Source of the DNA: Solirubrobacter ginsenosidimutans
GTDB taxonomy: Bacteria > Actinomycetota > Thermoleophilia > Solirubrobacterales > Solirubrobacteraceae
Direction: 5' to 3'
Assembly (NCBI RefSeq): GCF_027587205.1
Contig: NZ_JAPDOD010000038.1
Location: 25,120 to 89,119 of the forward strand
DNA: 64,000 bases
This document shows, in pieces, positions 53,586-62,323 of the stretch (within the stretch, counting starts at the first letter, position 1; the number at the start of each line of letters is the position of its first letter). The position numbers were made by a program, and so were the translations under genes. The notes below the pieces were generated by a model that was not told the DNA's origin, did no database searches, and saw only the letters and a list, made by a program, of their open reading frames with translations.

Positions 53586-53639
53586 AAAGTACCCCACTTC
53601 GTCCCACTCTGCAACACAGAACCCGCATCGCGCCCCACT
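53586..53639 (-). promoter_or_regulatory. dcw promoter with MraZ boxes in the -35/-10 spacer
   Basis: Read on the minus strand, TTGCAG (53614-53609) and TACTTT (53591-53586) are separated by exactly 17 bases. That spacer contains two TGGGN boxes 10 bases apart (TGGGA-N5-TGGGG). A third box (TGGGG at 53637-53633) lies about 31 bases further upstream, three helical turns away. MraZ is known to bind direct TGGGN repeats with 5-base gaps. The -35 and -10 are weak matches; the box spacing is the stronger evidence. Confidence 0.65.
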
Positions 53640-53789
53640 TTGGCTCATCCGGTTGCTGGCGGTCGGCGAAAAGTGGCCCGTTTGCGGGAGTTTTGTTGTG
53701 GGACGGATTTCGTGCAGATCGACCGGCGTTTTGCACGGCGAGATGCAGCCGGCGCGTTTGCAGCGTCTGTTGCGGCTTTGACGGTGTTC

Positions 53790-53810
53790 TTCGCCCTCGT
53801 GGGGGGCGAA
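53790..53810 (-). terminator. Hairpin after tadC
   Basis: TTCGCCC (53790-53796) pairs with GGGCGAA (53804-53810), 17 bases after the tadC stop on the minus strand. It separates the tad genes from the dcw promoter region. The remainder of 53649-53789 is slightly AT-rich and shows no gene. Confidence 0.5.
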
Positions 53811-53826
53811 GTGGGAGGAAATGGCG

Positions 53827-54630
53827 TCAGCGTGTCGTGAGCGCCGGCACGAGCGCCGCGGCCACGAGCAGCAGCACCGCGGGGACGAGCAGCAGCGCCA
53901 CCACGAGCTGGATCTTGGGCGCGGCCTTGGCCGCTTGCTCGCTGCGCTTGGCGGCGCGTTTGGAGCGTGCCTGGAGCGCCTGGGCTTGCAGGGTGGTGGA
54001 AAGTGGGGCGCCGTGGCGCTCCGCTCGTTTGAGCGCGGCGACGAGAGACGCGGCCGGCGGCGCGCGCTGCTCGAGGCGGTCGAGGGCGTGGGTGGCCGGC
54101 TCCCCCATGTCCGCCAGGTCGGCGGCGCGCTTGAGCTCGTGGGCGAGCAGCCCCGGGTGGCGCCGGCCCACCTCGGCGAGCGCGCGGCGCGGCGCGAGGC
54201 CCGCCGCGACGGCGACGCGGAGCAGGTCGAGCACGTCGGGCAGCTCGGCGTCCATTACGCGGGCGCGCGAGTGGGCGCGGCGGCGGATCGCGTACTCGGG
54301 CGCGAGATAGCCCGCGATCGGCGCCGTGGCGAGCAGGGCGAGCCCGAGCCGGCCGGGCGCGACGCTCGCGACCGGAAGCGTGGCGAGCGTCGTGACCACG
54401 GCGAGGCCCGCCTGGAGGGCGACGATCTCGCTGGTGGGACGGTCGATGCCCGCGGCGGCGGCTCTCGCCGAGAGTCCACCGGAGGGCTTGAACCCGAGCA
54501 TCGCGCCGAGGCGGGTGAGGAGCTTGAGCGCGGCGCCGCGGTGGCGCCGCCGCGGGCGTCGCGCCTCGATCAGGTCCGTGAGCGCCGCGGCGGCGGCGAG
54601 GCCGGCGAGGGCGGCGAGAACGACGCTCAC
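53827..54630 (-). CDS. tadC: Tad/Flp pilus assembly inner-membrane protein TadC
   Basis: Type II/IV secretion F-family platform protein, 267 residues. N-terminal TM, then a pair of TMs near 75-110 (LAVVTTLATLPVASVAPGRL, LLATAPIAGYLAPEYAI in part), the cytoplasmic T2SSF helical domain (DAELPDVLDLLRVAVAAGLAPRRALAEV in short segments LPDVLDLLRVAVAAGL), and a final TM (IQLVVALLLVPAVLLLVAAAL) at the C-terminus. It pairs with TadB to form the platform beneath the pilus. It lies 79 bases after tadB. No flp pilin gene follows in this window. Confidence 0.88.
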   Translation of the reverse strand: MSVVLAALAGLAAAAALTDLIEARRPRRRHRGAALKLLTRLGAMLGFKPSGGLSARAAAAGIDRPTSEIVALQAGLAVVTTLATLPVASVAPGRLGLALLATAPIAGYLAPEYAIRRRAHSRARVMDAELPDVLDLLRVAVAAGLAPRRALAEVGRRHPGLLAHELKRAADLADMGEPATHALDRLEQRAPPAASLVAALKRAERHGAPLSTTLQAQALQARSKRAAKRSEQAAKAAPKIQLVVALLLVPAVLLLVAAALVPALTTR

Positions 54631-54709
54631 GCGGGCGCTCCGGCCGGGTGCCGCCGCGCGCGCGGCAGCCGGCGTCGCGGTTGTGGCAGCGCGGTCCCAC
54701 TCGCCGTCG

Positions 54710-55555
54710 TCACCGGATCACGTTCCGGGCGAGGCGGCGCACCGACGCGAGGGCGATCAACTGGAGTACGACGGCGAACCCGGTCAGCCATGCCGACACC
54801 GGGTTGCCGAACAGGCCGGCGATCAGGCCGGGTTGCGCGAGCTCGGCGAGGAGCGCGGCGCCGACCGGCAGCACGAGCACGATCCGCGCCGTGAACCGGG
54901 CCTGCGCGGTGACGGCGATCGCGTCCCGGTCCTGCCGCGCGGCCGTTTCCAACGCGAGGGCGAGGTCTCTCAACAGCGCGGGCAGGTCGCCGCCCGCGTC
55001 GCGCTGGAGCAGGATGCCGGCGACCATCGCGTCCCAGGCGGGTGAGGCGGCGCGGCGCCGGAGCTTCTCGAGCACGGCTTCCGTCCCGGTGCCGAGCCGG
55101 ATCGCTCGCGCCGCCGAGTCGAGCTCGTGGCCGGCGGCTCCGGGGACGCTCGAGGCGATGATCCCGAGCGCGCCGCGCACGGCGTGCCCGGCGCTGAGCG
55201 CGTCGGCGAACGCGCGTGCGACGACCGGCGCGGAGGCCGCGAGTGCGGCGCGGAAGCGTCGCCTGCGCGCGCGCACGAGCGCGGTCGCGGTCACCGGGCC
55301 GGCGACGCCGGCAAGCAGCGCGAACGGCACCCCGCCGACGAGCCATCCCGCCGCCGCGAGCGCCGCGGCGGCGAGGATCGCCAGGCGCCGCCGCTCACTG
55401 GTCGTCGGCGACACGCCTTCGCGTCCGGCGCGGATCACGGGCGCGACCGTGCGGGTGAGCGCCGCGACGACGCGCGTGCGCTCCACGGCGGCGAGCAACT
55501 CCCAGACCCCGGCGACCGCGGCCGCCGCCGCTCCGAACGCGAGCATCACCGCCAC
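54710..55555 (-). CDS. tadB: Tad/Flp pilus assembly inner-membrane protein TadB
   Basis: Paralogue and partner of TadC, 281 residues, with N-terminal TM (VMLAFGAAAAAVAGVWEL), a middle TM pair (LAILAAAALAAAGWLVGG, FALLAGVAGPVTATALV), a T2SSF domain (APVVARAFADALSAGHAVRGAL in part; VAGILLQRDAGGDLPALL) and two C-terminal TMs. The family pattern of GGDLPxxL before the last TMs is present. It starts 194 bases after tadA stops, an unusually large gap for a tad operon that contains two hairpins. Confidence 0.88.
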   Translation of the reverse strand: MAVMLAFGAAAAAVAGVWELLAAVERTRVVAALTRTVAPVIRAGREGVSPTTSERRRLAILAAAALAAAGWLVGGVPFALLAGVAGPVTATALVRARRRRFRAALAASAPVVARAFADALSAGHAVRGALGIIASSVPGAAGHELDSAARAIRLGTGTEAVLEKLRRRAASPAWDAMVAGILLQRDAGGDLPALLRDLALALETAARQDRDAIAVTAQARFTARIVLVLPVGAALLAELAQPGLIAGLFGNPVSAWLTGFAVVLQLIALASVRRLARNVIR

Positions 55556-55557
55556 GA

Positions 55558-55596
55558 GTGGTCACTTCTCCCCGCTGGACGGGGCAAAGTGACCAC
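55558..55596 (-). other. Hairpin just upstream of tadB
   Basis: GTGGTCACTT (55558-55567) pairs perfectly with AAGTGACCAC (55587-55596); inside, CCCCG and CGGGG form an inner stem. It begins three bases before the tadB ATG on the minus strand, so it would be in the tadB leader and could hide or expose the start. No gene is seen in the 55556-55749 gap. Confidence 0.55.
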
Positions 55597-55609
55597 ATCG
55601 CGCGGCCGA

Positions 55610-55648
55610 GTGGTCGCTGAGGCACCCGTGGGGTGCTTGAGGGACCAC
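55610..55648 (-). other. Second hairpin in the tadA-tadB gap sharing GTGGTC arms
   Basis: GTGGTC (55610-55615) and GACCAC (55643-55648) enclose an inner stem AGGCACCC/GGGTGCTT (55620-55627 with 55631-55638) and a three-base loop. The outer arms repeat the GTGGTC/GACCAC of the neighbouring hairpin. The two may act as terminator and attenuator that set tadA against tadBC levels. Confidence 0.5.
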
Positions 55649-55749
55649 GCCGGCCGAACGCACGCCGGGCGCCACGAGCCGCCCGCGCGCGCCACACCCG
55701 CGGCGCCACGAGCCGGCGTGGGCGACGCCCACGCGCGCCGCCGCGACGG

Positions 55750-56922
55750 TCACGCCGCGGCCTCCAGCCGCGCCGCCAGCTCGTCGCCGAGCGCGGAGGC
55801 CCAGTGCGGGGTGCCGTCTCGCCACGTGTAGAGCTCCCGCGCGCCCGGGCCCGCGGCGACGCGGACGACTTCGGAGACCGCGGTGACGCGGCGCGAGCCG
55901 TCGGCGCAGCGTGCCTGGCAGACCACGAGGTCGAAGGCGTCGGCGATCTGCTCGCGGATCGCGGCGTGCGGCAGGCCCACGTCGGACATCAGCGCGAGCA
56001 CCTCGACGCGACGCAGGGCCTCGGCGGGCGAGCCCGCGTGGACGGTGCACAAGGAACCATCGTGGCCGGTCGACAGCGCTGTGAGCATGTCCAGCGCTTC
56101 CGCGCCGCGGACCTCGCCCACGATGATCCGGTCCGGTCGCATCCGCAGCGCGTTGCGCACCAGGCGCCGGATCGTGACCTCGCCGCGGCCCTCCAAGTTC
56201 GGCGGGCGCGCCTCGAGCCGCACCACGTGGGGCTGGCGGAGCCGCAGCTCGGCCGCGTCCTCGATCGTGACCACCCGCTCGTCATCGCCCACGAACGAGG
56301 AGAGCGCGTTCAACGTGGTCGTCTTGCCGGAGCCGGTGCCACCGCAGACGAGGATCGTGGCCCGGGCGCGGACCGCGCGGCCGAGGAAGTCCAGCAGCGG
56401 GCGGGTCAGCGTGCCGTTCTCGACCAGGTCCGCGGGCGCGAACCCGCGCCGGCGAAAGCGGCGGATCGTCAGCGCGGGGCCGTCCAGCGCCAGGGGCGGG
56501 AGCACGACGTTGACCCGCGAGCCGTCCGGCAGACGGGCATCGCACAGCGGCTCCGCCTCGTCCACCCGCCGCCCCAGCGGCGCGAGGATGCGCTCGATCG
56601 CGTCGCGCAGGTCGGCCTCACGCTCGAAGCGCACCCCCGTCGCCTCCAGCCGCCCGCGCCGCTCCACCCACACCGGCGCGACGCCGGAGACCATGATCTC
56701 GTCGACCGTCGGGTCGCTCAGCAGTGGCTCCAAAGGCCCGAGACCGAACGCCCGCTCGGCGATCCGCGCGACGAGATCCGCGCGCCGGTCCTCACTGAGC
56801 ACGCCGGCCTCGCGATCCACGAGCGCGCGAATGCGCCCGGGCAGGTCTCCCTCGTCCCCCGAACCCGCGCCCGCCAGCAGGCGCTCCCGCAGGTCGGTGG
56901 CGAGGGTGTCGAGCAGGTCCAT
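55750..56922 (-). CDS. tadA: Tad/Flp pilus assembly ATPase TadA (CpaF family)
   Basis: Hexameric secretion ATPase that powers Flp pilus assembly, 390 residues. N-terminal domain with LGPLEPLLSDPTVDEIMV, then PDGSRVNVVLPPL, Walker A GGTGSGKTTT (194-203), IEDAAELRL (Walker-B-like Asp box) and the His box LSTGHDGSLCTVHAGSPAEAL, split here as STGHDGSLCTVHA. The N-terminal region is shorter than in CpaF proteins with a receiver or FHA domain. It is the first of tadA-tadB-tadC. TadZ/CpaE, the secretin and the pilin are not in the window. Confidence 0.93.
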   Translation of the reverse strand: MDLLDTLATDLRERLLAGAGSGDEGDLPGRIRALVDREAGVLSEDRRADLVARIAERAFGLGPLEPLLSDPTVDEIMVSGVAPVWVERRGRLEATGVRFEREADLRDAIERILAPLGRRVDEAEPLCDARLPDGSRVNVVLPPLALDGPALTIRRFRRRGFAPADLVENGTLTRPLLDFLGRAVRARATILVCGGTGSGKTTTLNALSSFVGDDERVVTIEDAAELRLRQPHVVRLEARPPNLEGRGEVTIRRLVRNALRMRPDRIIVGEVRGAEALDMLTALSTGHDGSLCTVHAGSPAEALRRVEVLALMSDVGLPHAAIREQIADAFDLVVCQARCADGSRRVTAVSEVVRVAAGPGARELYTWRDGTPHWASALGDELAARLEAAA

Positions 56923-56942
56923 GCCCTACATAGGCGCGCGCG

Positions 56943-57677
56943 TCAGGACTTCGCCCCCAGCAGTTCGTCGCTGAGCGACCGCAGCCGCGCGCGGGCATCG
57001 GCGTCATACGCCTGGTCCTGCGCTCGCGCGTCCTGCAAGCCATTGAAGTAGCGACCGCTGACGTCGGTCCGACGGACCAGCGCGAGCGTCGCCTCCAGGC
57101 CCTGCTCCAGCGAGGACAGCGGGCTGATCCCGGCGTCGACGACCATCTTGGTCGGCATGAACGTCGCCGGATGCAGGGCGTTGGCGGTCGCTCCCGCCTC
57201 CGCGAGGTCGACGACGTGCATGATCTGGGCGAGCTTGCTCTGGCAATACGCGCGGTCGCCGCTGTAGCCGCGGGTGAGCATCGGGTCGTCGAAGTCGATC
57301 GGCGCCTGGCCGGCGCTGGAGACGTTGACGACGTGCGGCGGTCGCACCTCGCGCGCGAGCAGGTAGCCGGCCAGGTAGTTGACCTGGAAGCGCAGCTCGA
57401 GGCCGTCCTCGCTCTCCTCGCGGTGGTCGCCGAACCCGATCCCGGCGTTGTTGACGAGGATGTCGATCGGCGGGAGCGCTTCGGTCAGCGCGCGCACGTC
57501 ATCCAGGCGCGCGAAATCGGCGAGGAAGAGCTGCGAGGCGCCGGTCGAGGCCAGCGCGTCCTCGCCACGGCGCGGGTCGCGGCCGTGGATCAGCACGGTG
57601 TCACCCGCCTGCACCAGTTCTCCAGCAAGGGCGCGGCCAAGGCCGTCGGTCGCGCCGGTCACGAGCACGGTCGTCAT
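56943..57677 (-). CDS. Short-chain dehydrogenase/reductase
   Basis: NAD(P)-dependent Rossmann enzyme of 244 residues. Cofactor loop TGATDGLGRAL at the start, DILVNNAGIGFGDH, VVNVSSAG and the catalytic YCQSK; ATFMPTKMV follows. The pattern resembles retinol-dehydrogenase-like/WWOX-type SDRs acting on lipids or alcohols, but the substrate is unknown. The start ATG 57677 is only 12 bases from the ATG of the divergent fusion gene. The open frame to 58508 is a shadow of that gene. It lies 20 bases from tadA on the same strand, so tadABC may be co-transcribed with it. Confidence 0.88.
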   Translation of the reverse strand: MTTVLVTGATDGLGRALAGELVQAGDTVLIHGRDPRRGEDALASTGASQLFLADFARLDDVRALTEALPPIDILVNNAGIGFGDHREESEDGLELRFQVNYLAGYLLAREVRPPHVVNVSSAGQAPIDFDDPMLTRGYSGDRAYCQSKLAQIMHVVDLAEAGATANALHPATFMPTKMVVDAGISPLSSLEQGLEATLALVRRTDVSGRYFNGLQDARAQDQAYDADARARLRSLSDELLGAKS

Positions 57678-57689
57678 AGGCTGGCAAGC

Positions 57690-60314
57690 ATGATCGATCC
57701 CGAGCGCGTCGCGCGTGACCTCTTCGGGCTGGACGGCGCGGCCACGGCGCTGCCCGGCGAGCACGACCACAACTTCCGTCTGGAGACGGACAACGCGCGC
57801 TACGTGCTCAAGCTCCACGCGCCGCGCCCCGATCTCGCGCTCGAGGACGCGGTCCTGCAGCACCTGCGCGACGAGCCCGCCGTCCCCCGGCTCGCCGGGA
57901 CCGGTGCCGACAACGGCCACACGGTTCGGCTGCTGAGCTGGCTCGACGGGCGTCCGTGGGCCGACCAAGGCGGCGACCTCGCCAGCTTGGGCCGCGTCGT
58001 CGCGCGGGTGGACCGCGCGCTGCGTGACTTCACCCACCCCGACATGGAGCGCCCGCACCGGTGGGACCTGCGCCGCGCGGCGGACTTCGGGATCGCCCTG
58101 CCGCCGCTCGACGGCCTCCCCCACCAGGTCATCCACAACGACGCCAACGAGCACAACGTCCTCGTGGACGACGAGGGCGTCGTGATCGGGTTGATCGACT
58201 TCGGCGACGTGGTCTTCTCCCCCCGCGTCTGCGGGCTCGCGGTCGCGGGCGCCTACGCGATGCAGGGCCAGAAGGACCCGGCGCGGGCGGTCGTGCCTGT
58301 CGTGCGCGGCTACCACGAGGTCTCGCCGCTGCGCGAGGACGAGCTCGCGGTGCTGTTCGGGCTGATGCGAGCGCGGCTGGAGATGAGCGTCGCGATGGCC
58401 GCCCAGCAACACGCGGCGGCCCCTGACAACGACTACCTGCTGATCTCGCAGGCGGGTGTGCGCGAGGTCTTGGAGCGCCTCGAAGGCGAGGACGCGACGC
58501 TGGCGCACTTCCGCTTCAGGGATGCCTGCGGATATGAGGCGAGCCCGAACTCACGGGCCGTGCGGGCACGGCTCGCCCGCGAGCGTGCGTATCCCGTCAT
58601 GGAGGGCGACCTGGCCGGGGCGCCGCTGCTGGACCTCGGCAACGGGATGCCGCCGGTCCACGGGCTGGCGATCGGCCGCTACGACGAGGAGCGCTCGATC
58701 TATACCGCGCCCGAGTTCCAGACCCCCGACGGGCGCTGGCGGACGCGGCACATGGCGGTCGACATCTTCGCCCCCGCCGGCACGCCCGTCTTCGCCCCCT
58801 TCGACGGCGTCGTCGAGGTGCGTGAGAACCGCAATCGCCAGGGTGACTACGGCGGGCTGCTCGTGCTCAAGCACGACGGCTTCTGGACGCTGCACGGGCA
58901 TCTCGACCCCGAGACGCTCGCGCGCGGCGAGGTGCGCGCCGGCGAGGAGATCGCCCGGCTCGGCGCGGCCGAGGTCAACGGCGGGTGGGAGCCGCACCTG
59001 CACCTGCAGCTCTTCACCGATCTCGTGAGCGACCTGCCAGGCGTGGCGCTGAGCGACGAGGCCGACGTCTGGCGCAGCATCTGCCCCGATCCCAACCTGC
59101 TGCTCGGCCTCCCGGGCGGGACCGCGGCGCGGCCGCCGCGCACCGACATCGCCGCCCGGCGCCCCGTCGTGATGAGCCAGGCGCTCTCGCTGGCCTACGA
59201 CGAGCCGCTGCACATCGTCCGCGGTGCGGGCGCGTATCTCTATGACGCGAGCGGCCGCGAGTACCTCGACCTCGTCAACAACGTCGCCCACGTCGGCCAC
59301 TGCCACCCGCGCGTGGTCGAGGCGGGTGCGCGGCAGATGGCGCAGCTGAACACGAACACCCGCTACCTGCACGGGTCGGTGATCGACTACGCCCGGCGGC
59401 TCGCGGCGACGCTCCCCGACCCCTTGCACGTCTGCTTCTTCGTGAACTCCGGCTCGGAGGCCAATGACCTAGCGCTGCGCCTCGCCGCGGCGCACACGGG
59501 GCGCGACGAGGTGATCGTGCTCGATCACGCCTACCACGGGAACCTGCGCTCGCAGATCGCGTTGAGTCCGTACAAGTTCAACGGGCGTGGCGGAGAAGGA
59601 CGGCCGGCGAGCACGCGGGTCGCCGCGCTGCCGACCGAGGCGGGCGCGCTGGAGTCGCTGACGGCCCAGATCGAGGAGCCCGCGGCGTTCTATGCCGAGT
59701 CGGTGCAAGGCTGCGGCGGGCAGATCGTCTATCCGCCGGGGTATCTCAGCAGCGCGTTCGCGGCCGTGCGCGAGGCGGGCGGGGTGTGCGTCGCCGACGA
59801 GGTGCAGGTCGGCTTCGGGCGCGTCGGGGAGCATTTCTGGGGCTTCGAGCTCGATGGCGCCGTGCCGGACATCGTCACGCTCGGCAAGCCGATCGGCAAC
59901 GGCCACCCGCTCGGCGCGGTGGTCACGACGCCGGAGATCGCGGCCTCGTTCGTGACCGGGATGGAGTACTTCAACACGTTCGGCGGCAACCCGGTCTCCG
60001 CGGAGATCGGGCTCGCGGTGCTCGACGTGATCGCGGACGAGCGGCTCCAGGCGAACGCGCTGGCGATGGGGGCGCGGCTGGTCGATGGGCTGCGGGCGTT
60101 CGACTTCGCCGACGTGCGCGGGCGCGGGCTGTTCCTGGGCGTCCAGCTCGACAGCCGCGAAGAGGCCAAACGGATCAAGGAAGCGCTCAAGGCGCGCGGC
60201 GTCCTGATCTCGACCGACGGCCCCCTCGACGACGTGCTCAAGATCAAGCCGCCGCTCGTGCTCTCCGCCGCCGATTGCGACCGCTGCCTGGAGGCGCTGT
60301 GGGACGCGCGCTAG
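57690..60314 (+). CDS. Three-domain fusion: APH-type kinase, M23-like domain, class III aminotransferase
   Basis: 874 residues. Residues 1-300 are an aminoglycoside/choline-kinase-like domain with the Brenner motif HNDANEHNV (H149, D151, N156) and IDFGD (D170). Residues about 345-445 look like an M23/LytM domain with H354, D358, HGH (402-404) and HLH (436-438). Residues about 490-874 are a class III PLP aminotransferase with [17 protein letters not shown] and PLP lysine K733 in [10 protein letters not shown]. The same kinase and PLP families act successively on hydroxylysine or phosphoethanolamine in animals (HYKK and PHYKPL/ETNPPL), so phosphorylation of an amino alcohol followed by phospho-lyase cleavage is plausible. 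ATG 57690 fits the kinase N-terminus; the frame to 57171 is rejected. No signal peptide, so the M23 part is cytosolic. Confidence 0.9.
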   Translation: MIDPERVARDLFGLDGAATALPGEHDHNFRLETDNARYVLKLHAPRPDLALEDAVLQHLRDEPAVPRLAGTGADNGHTVRLLSWLDGRPWADQGGDLASLGRVVARVDRALRDFTHPDMERPHRWDLRRAADFGIALPPLDGLPHQVIHNDANEHNVLVDDEGVVIGLIDFGDVVFSPRVCGLAVAGAYAMQGQKDPARAVVPVVRGYHEVSPLREDELAVLFGLMRARLEMSVAMAAQQHAAAPDNDYLLISQAGVREVLERLEGEDATLAHFRFRDACGYEASPNSRAVRARLARERAYPVMEGDLAGAPLLDLGNGMPPVHGLAIGRYDEERSIYTAPEFQTPDGRWRTRHMAVDIFAPAGTPVFAPFDGVVEVRENRNRQGDYGGLLVLKHDGFWTLHGHLDPETLARGEVRAGEEIARLGAAEVNGGWEPHLHLQLFTDLVSDLPGVALSDEADVWRSICPDPNLLLGLPGGTAARPPRTDIAARRPVVMSQALSLAYDEPLHIVRGAGAYLYDASGREYLDLVNNVAHVGHCHPRVVEAGARQMAQLNTNTRYLHGSVIDYARRLAATLPDPLHVCFFVNSGSEANDLALRLAAAHTGRDEVIVLDHAYHGNLRSQIALSPYKFNGRGGEGRPASTRVAALPTEAGALESLTAQIEEPAAFYAESVQGCGGQIVYPPGYLSSAFAAVREAGGVCVADEVQVGFGRVGEHFWGFELDGAVPDIVTLGKPIGNGHPLGAVVTTPEIAASFVTGMEYFNTFGGNPVSAEIGLAVLDVIADERLQANALAMGARLVDGLRAFDFADVRGRGLFLGVQLDSREEAKRIKEALKARGVLISTDGPLDDVLKIKPPLVLSAADCDRCLEALWDAR

Positions 60315-61021
60315 TCACCGGCGCGGGCAGCGCGGACGGGATCGGGTACGCGACGGCGCGGTTGCTCGCCGAACGCGGTCACGAGGTCACGATCACGTCG
60401 ACGACCGCGCGCATCCACGATCGCGCCGCCGAGCTGGGTGTGACGGGCGTGGTCGCCGATCTCACGTCGATGGAAGACGCCTCGCGGCTGGTCGAGGCGG
60501 CGGGGCCGGTGAACGTGCTCGTCAACAACGCGGGCATGGTGCAGACGGGCGTCGCATCCCCGGATCGCCTGTTCAGCGAGCTGACCGAGGACGAGTGGCT
60601 GCGCGGGATCGACATCAACCTGCACACCACGTTCCGTCTGTGCCGGCTGGTGGCGCCGGCGCTGGGCGCGGGCGGGCGGATCGTCAACGTGTCCTCGGTC
60701 ACGGGGCCCCACGTCGCGCTGCTGTATTCCGCCGCCTACGGGGCGGCGAAGGCGGGCGTTGACGGGCTCACCCGCGCCCTGGCTTTGGAGCTGGGACCGC
60801 GCGGCGTGACGGTGAATTCCGTCGCGCCCGGGTGGATCGCCACCGGCTCCTCGACCGAAGAAGAGCTGCGGGCGGGCGCGAACACTCCTGTTGGGCGGCC
60901 GGGGACGCCGGACGAGATCGCCGAGGTGATCGCGTTCCTCGCCTCGCCGGGCGCCTCGTACGTGACCGGCCAGTCGCTCGTCGTCGACGGCGGGAACACG
61001 CTGCAAGAGCTCAAGCTATAA
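60299..61021 (+). CDS. Short-chain dehydrogenase/reductase, FabG-like
   Basis: Classical SDR of 240 residues: [14 protein letters not shown] cofactor loop, [20 protein letters not shown], catalytic YGAAK, and the usual end [18 protein letters not shown] 60299 overlaps the fusion gene's 3' end by 16 bases, so the two are translationally linked and probably one pathway. An oxidoreduction of the aldehyde released by the aminotransferase/lyase is an attractive guess. The frame open to 59786 is a shadow. It overlaps the convergent kinase gene by 6 bases. Confidence 0.9.
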   Translation: MGRALVTGAGSADGIGYATARLLAERGHEVTITSTTARIHDRAAELGVTGVVADLTSMEDASRLVEAAGPVNVLVNNAGMVQTGVASPDRLFSELTEDEWLRGIDINLHTTFRLCRLVAPALGAGGRIVNVSSVTGPHVALLYSAAYGAAKAGVDGLTRALALELGPRGVTVNSVAPGWIATGSSTEEELRAGANTPVGRPGTPDEIAEVIAFLASPGASYVTGQSLVVDGGNTLQELKL

Positions 61022-61633
61022 GCGAACGAGGACGTCGGCCGTGTGGGCGGTGGCGGCGACGATCTGCGCGTTGCGCTCGTCGCTGCGCATGACCCACGCG
61101 CGCGCGTACTCGGGGGTCTTGCCGAACTGGATGTGGCGCTGGATGAGTCGCTGGACCCGCAGCTCCTCGTCGGTCTCGACGTACCAGGCCTCGTCGAGCA
61201 ACGGCCGGATCGCGTCCCAGCCGTGGTCGCCCACCAGCAGGTAGTTGCCCTCGGTGACGACGAGCGGGACCTGGCGTGGCACGGCGATCGCGCCCGCGAT
61301 CGGCTCCTCGATCTCACGCCGGAACTCGGGCGCGTAGACGACGGGTTCATCGCCCCGCAGGCGGGTGAGCAGCGCGGCGTACCCGGCGACGTCGAACGTG
61401 TCCGGCGCGCCCATCCTGTCCCGCCGCCCGAGGCGCACGAGCTCGGACTGCGCGAGGTGGAAGCCGTCCATCGGCACGAGCCGCGCGAGCTCCCCCAGCT
61501 CCGCGACCACCTGCCGCGCCGCCGTCGACTTCCCGCCCCCGGGCGGGCCGGCGATGCCGAGAATCCGCCGTCCGCCCTGTGCCGCGAGCTCGCGAGCGCG
61601 CGCGATGAGGGTGTCGGCGTCCTCGATGACCAT
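61016..61633 (-). CDS. P-loop nucleoside/nucleotide kinase-like protein (uridine kinase/pantothenate kinase fold)
   Basis: 205 residues. Walker [10 protein letters not shown] (29-37), the substrate loop [36 protein letters not shown] and [16 protein letters not shown] resemble the YggC/FrcK branch of phosphoribulokinase/uridine-kinase proteins, which phosphorylate sugars or nucleosides. The lid region [22 protein letters not shown] (in part) is present. The substrate cannot be read from the sequence. It is transcribed toward the SDR gene and overlaps its end by 6 bases. Confidence 0.85.
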   Translation of the reverse strand: MVIEDADTLIARARELAAQGGRRILGIAGPPGGGKSTAARQVVAELGELARLVPMDGFHLAQSELVRLGRRDRMGAPDTFDVAGYAALLTRLRGDEPVVYAPEFRREIEEPIAGAIAVPRQVPLVVTEGNYLLVGDHGWDAIRPLLDEAWYVETDEELRVQRLIQRHIQFGKTPEYARAWVMRSDERNAQIVAATAHTADVLVRL

Positions 61634-61648
61634 CGCGGGACAGTAGCG

Positions 61649-62323
61649 TCACAGCCCGTCGTCGACGGCGAGGGCGCCGATCTTGCGCCGGTCACCGGGC
61701 GCGCGGGTGAGCAGGCGGACGTCGCGCGCGAAGGACTGCGCGGCGGCGAGGTAGACGGCCTGCGCCGCGGTGACGCGCAGCGTCGCGTCGACGCGGCCCT
61801 TCTCGGCGTCCTCAGCCTGCGCGGGCGCTCTGGCGGCGAGCACTTCAACGTCTTCGAGCGCGACCCGCGTCGCCCCGCTCGTGCGGTCGCGCCGCTCGGT
61901 GGTGACGAGCACGTCCACGTGCGCCCCGGCGACGACCGCCTGCGGGGAGCCGGTGGCGACCACGTCCACGGCGCGCTGCCCACGCGCGATCGCCGACTCC
62001 GGCGCCTGCGGGCGCTGCTGGAGCAGCTCGGCGGACACGGCGCCGCCGTTGGGCACCGCGACGGCGAGCTTGTGCCCGGCGAGCGCGGCCGCGAACACCG
62101 GCTCGCCTGGCGGGGCGTAGCGCGCGGGCAGCGTCCGGACCCCGAGGTCGGAGAGCTCGAGCGTATGACCCGCCGCCAGGTCGTCGCGCGCCACCACGAC
62201 GTCCGCCACCGGCCCGAGCTGCGCGCGGAGCGCCGCCTCGCGCCGGGCCATGTGCGTCGCCGACAACGTCCCGAGCAGCAACGCCAATCCGAGCAGCACG
62301 GCCGCGCGCCGCCGCCGGGTCAC
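61649..62323 (-). CDS. cpaB: Flp pilus assembly protein CpaB/RcpC (SAF domain)
   Basis: 224 residues. An N-terminal TM (AAVLLGLALLLGTLSATHMA) is followed by a SAF domain (VVVARDDLAAGHTLELSDLG, LPARYAPPGEPVF) and the RcpC beta region (VDVVATGSPQAVVAGAHVDVLV). CpaB helps the Tad secretin assemble and interacts with peptidoglycan. The GTG start at 62323 overlaps the upstream histidine kinase stop (GTGA). It lies about 5 kb from tadABC with metabolic genes between, an unusual split. Confidence 0.85.
   Translation of the reverse strand: MTRRRRAAVLLGLALLLGTLSATHMARREAALRAQLGPVADVVVARDDLAAGHTLELSDLGVRTLPARYAPPGEPVFAAALAGHKLAVAVPNGGAVSAELLQQRPQAPESAIARGQRAVDVVATGSPQAVVAGAHVDVLVTTERRDRTSGATRVALEDVEVLAARAPAQAEDAEKGRVDATLRVTAAQAVYLAAAQSFARDVRLLTRAPGDRRKIGALAVDDGL

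Noticed and set aside
57171..57689. Open-frame extension at the 5' end of the kinase/aminotransferase fusion
   Set aside because: The segment is antisense to the SDR gene; the kinase fold starts right at ATG 57690.
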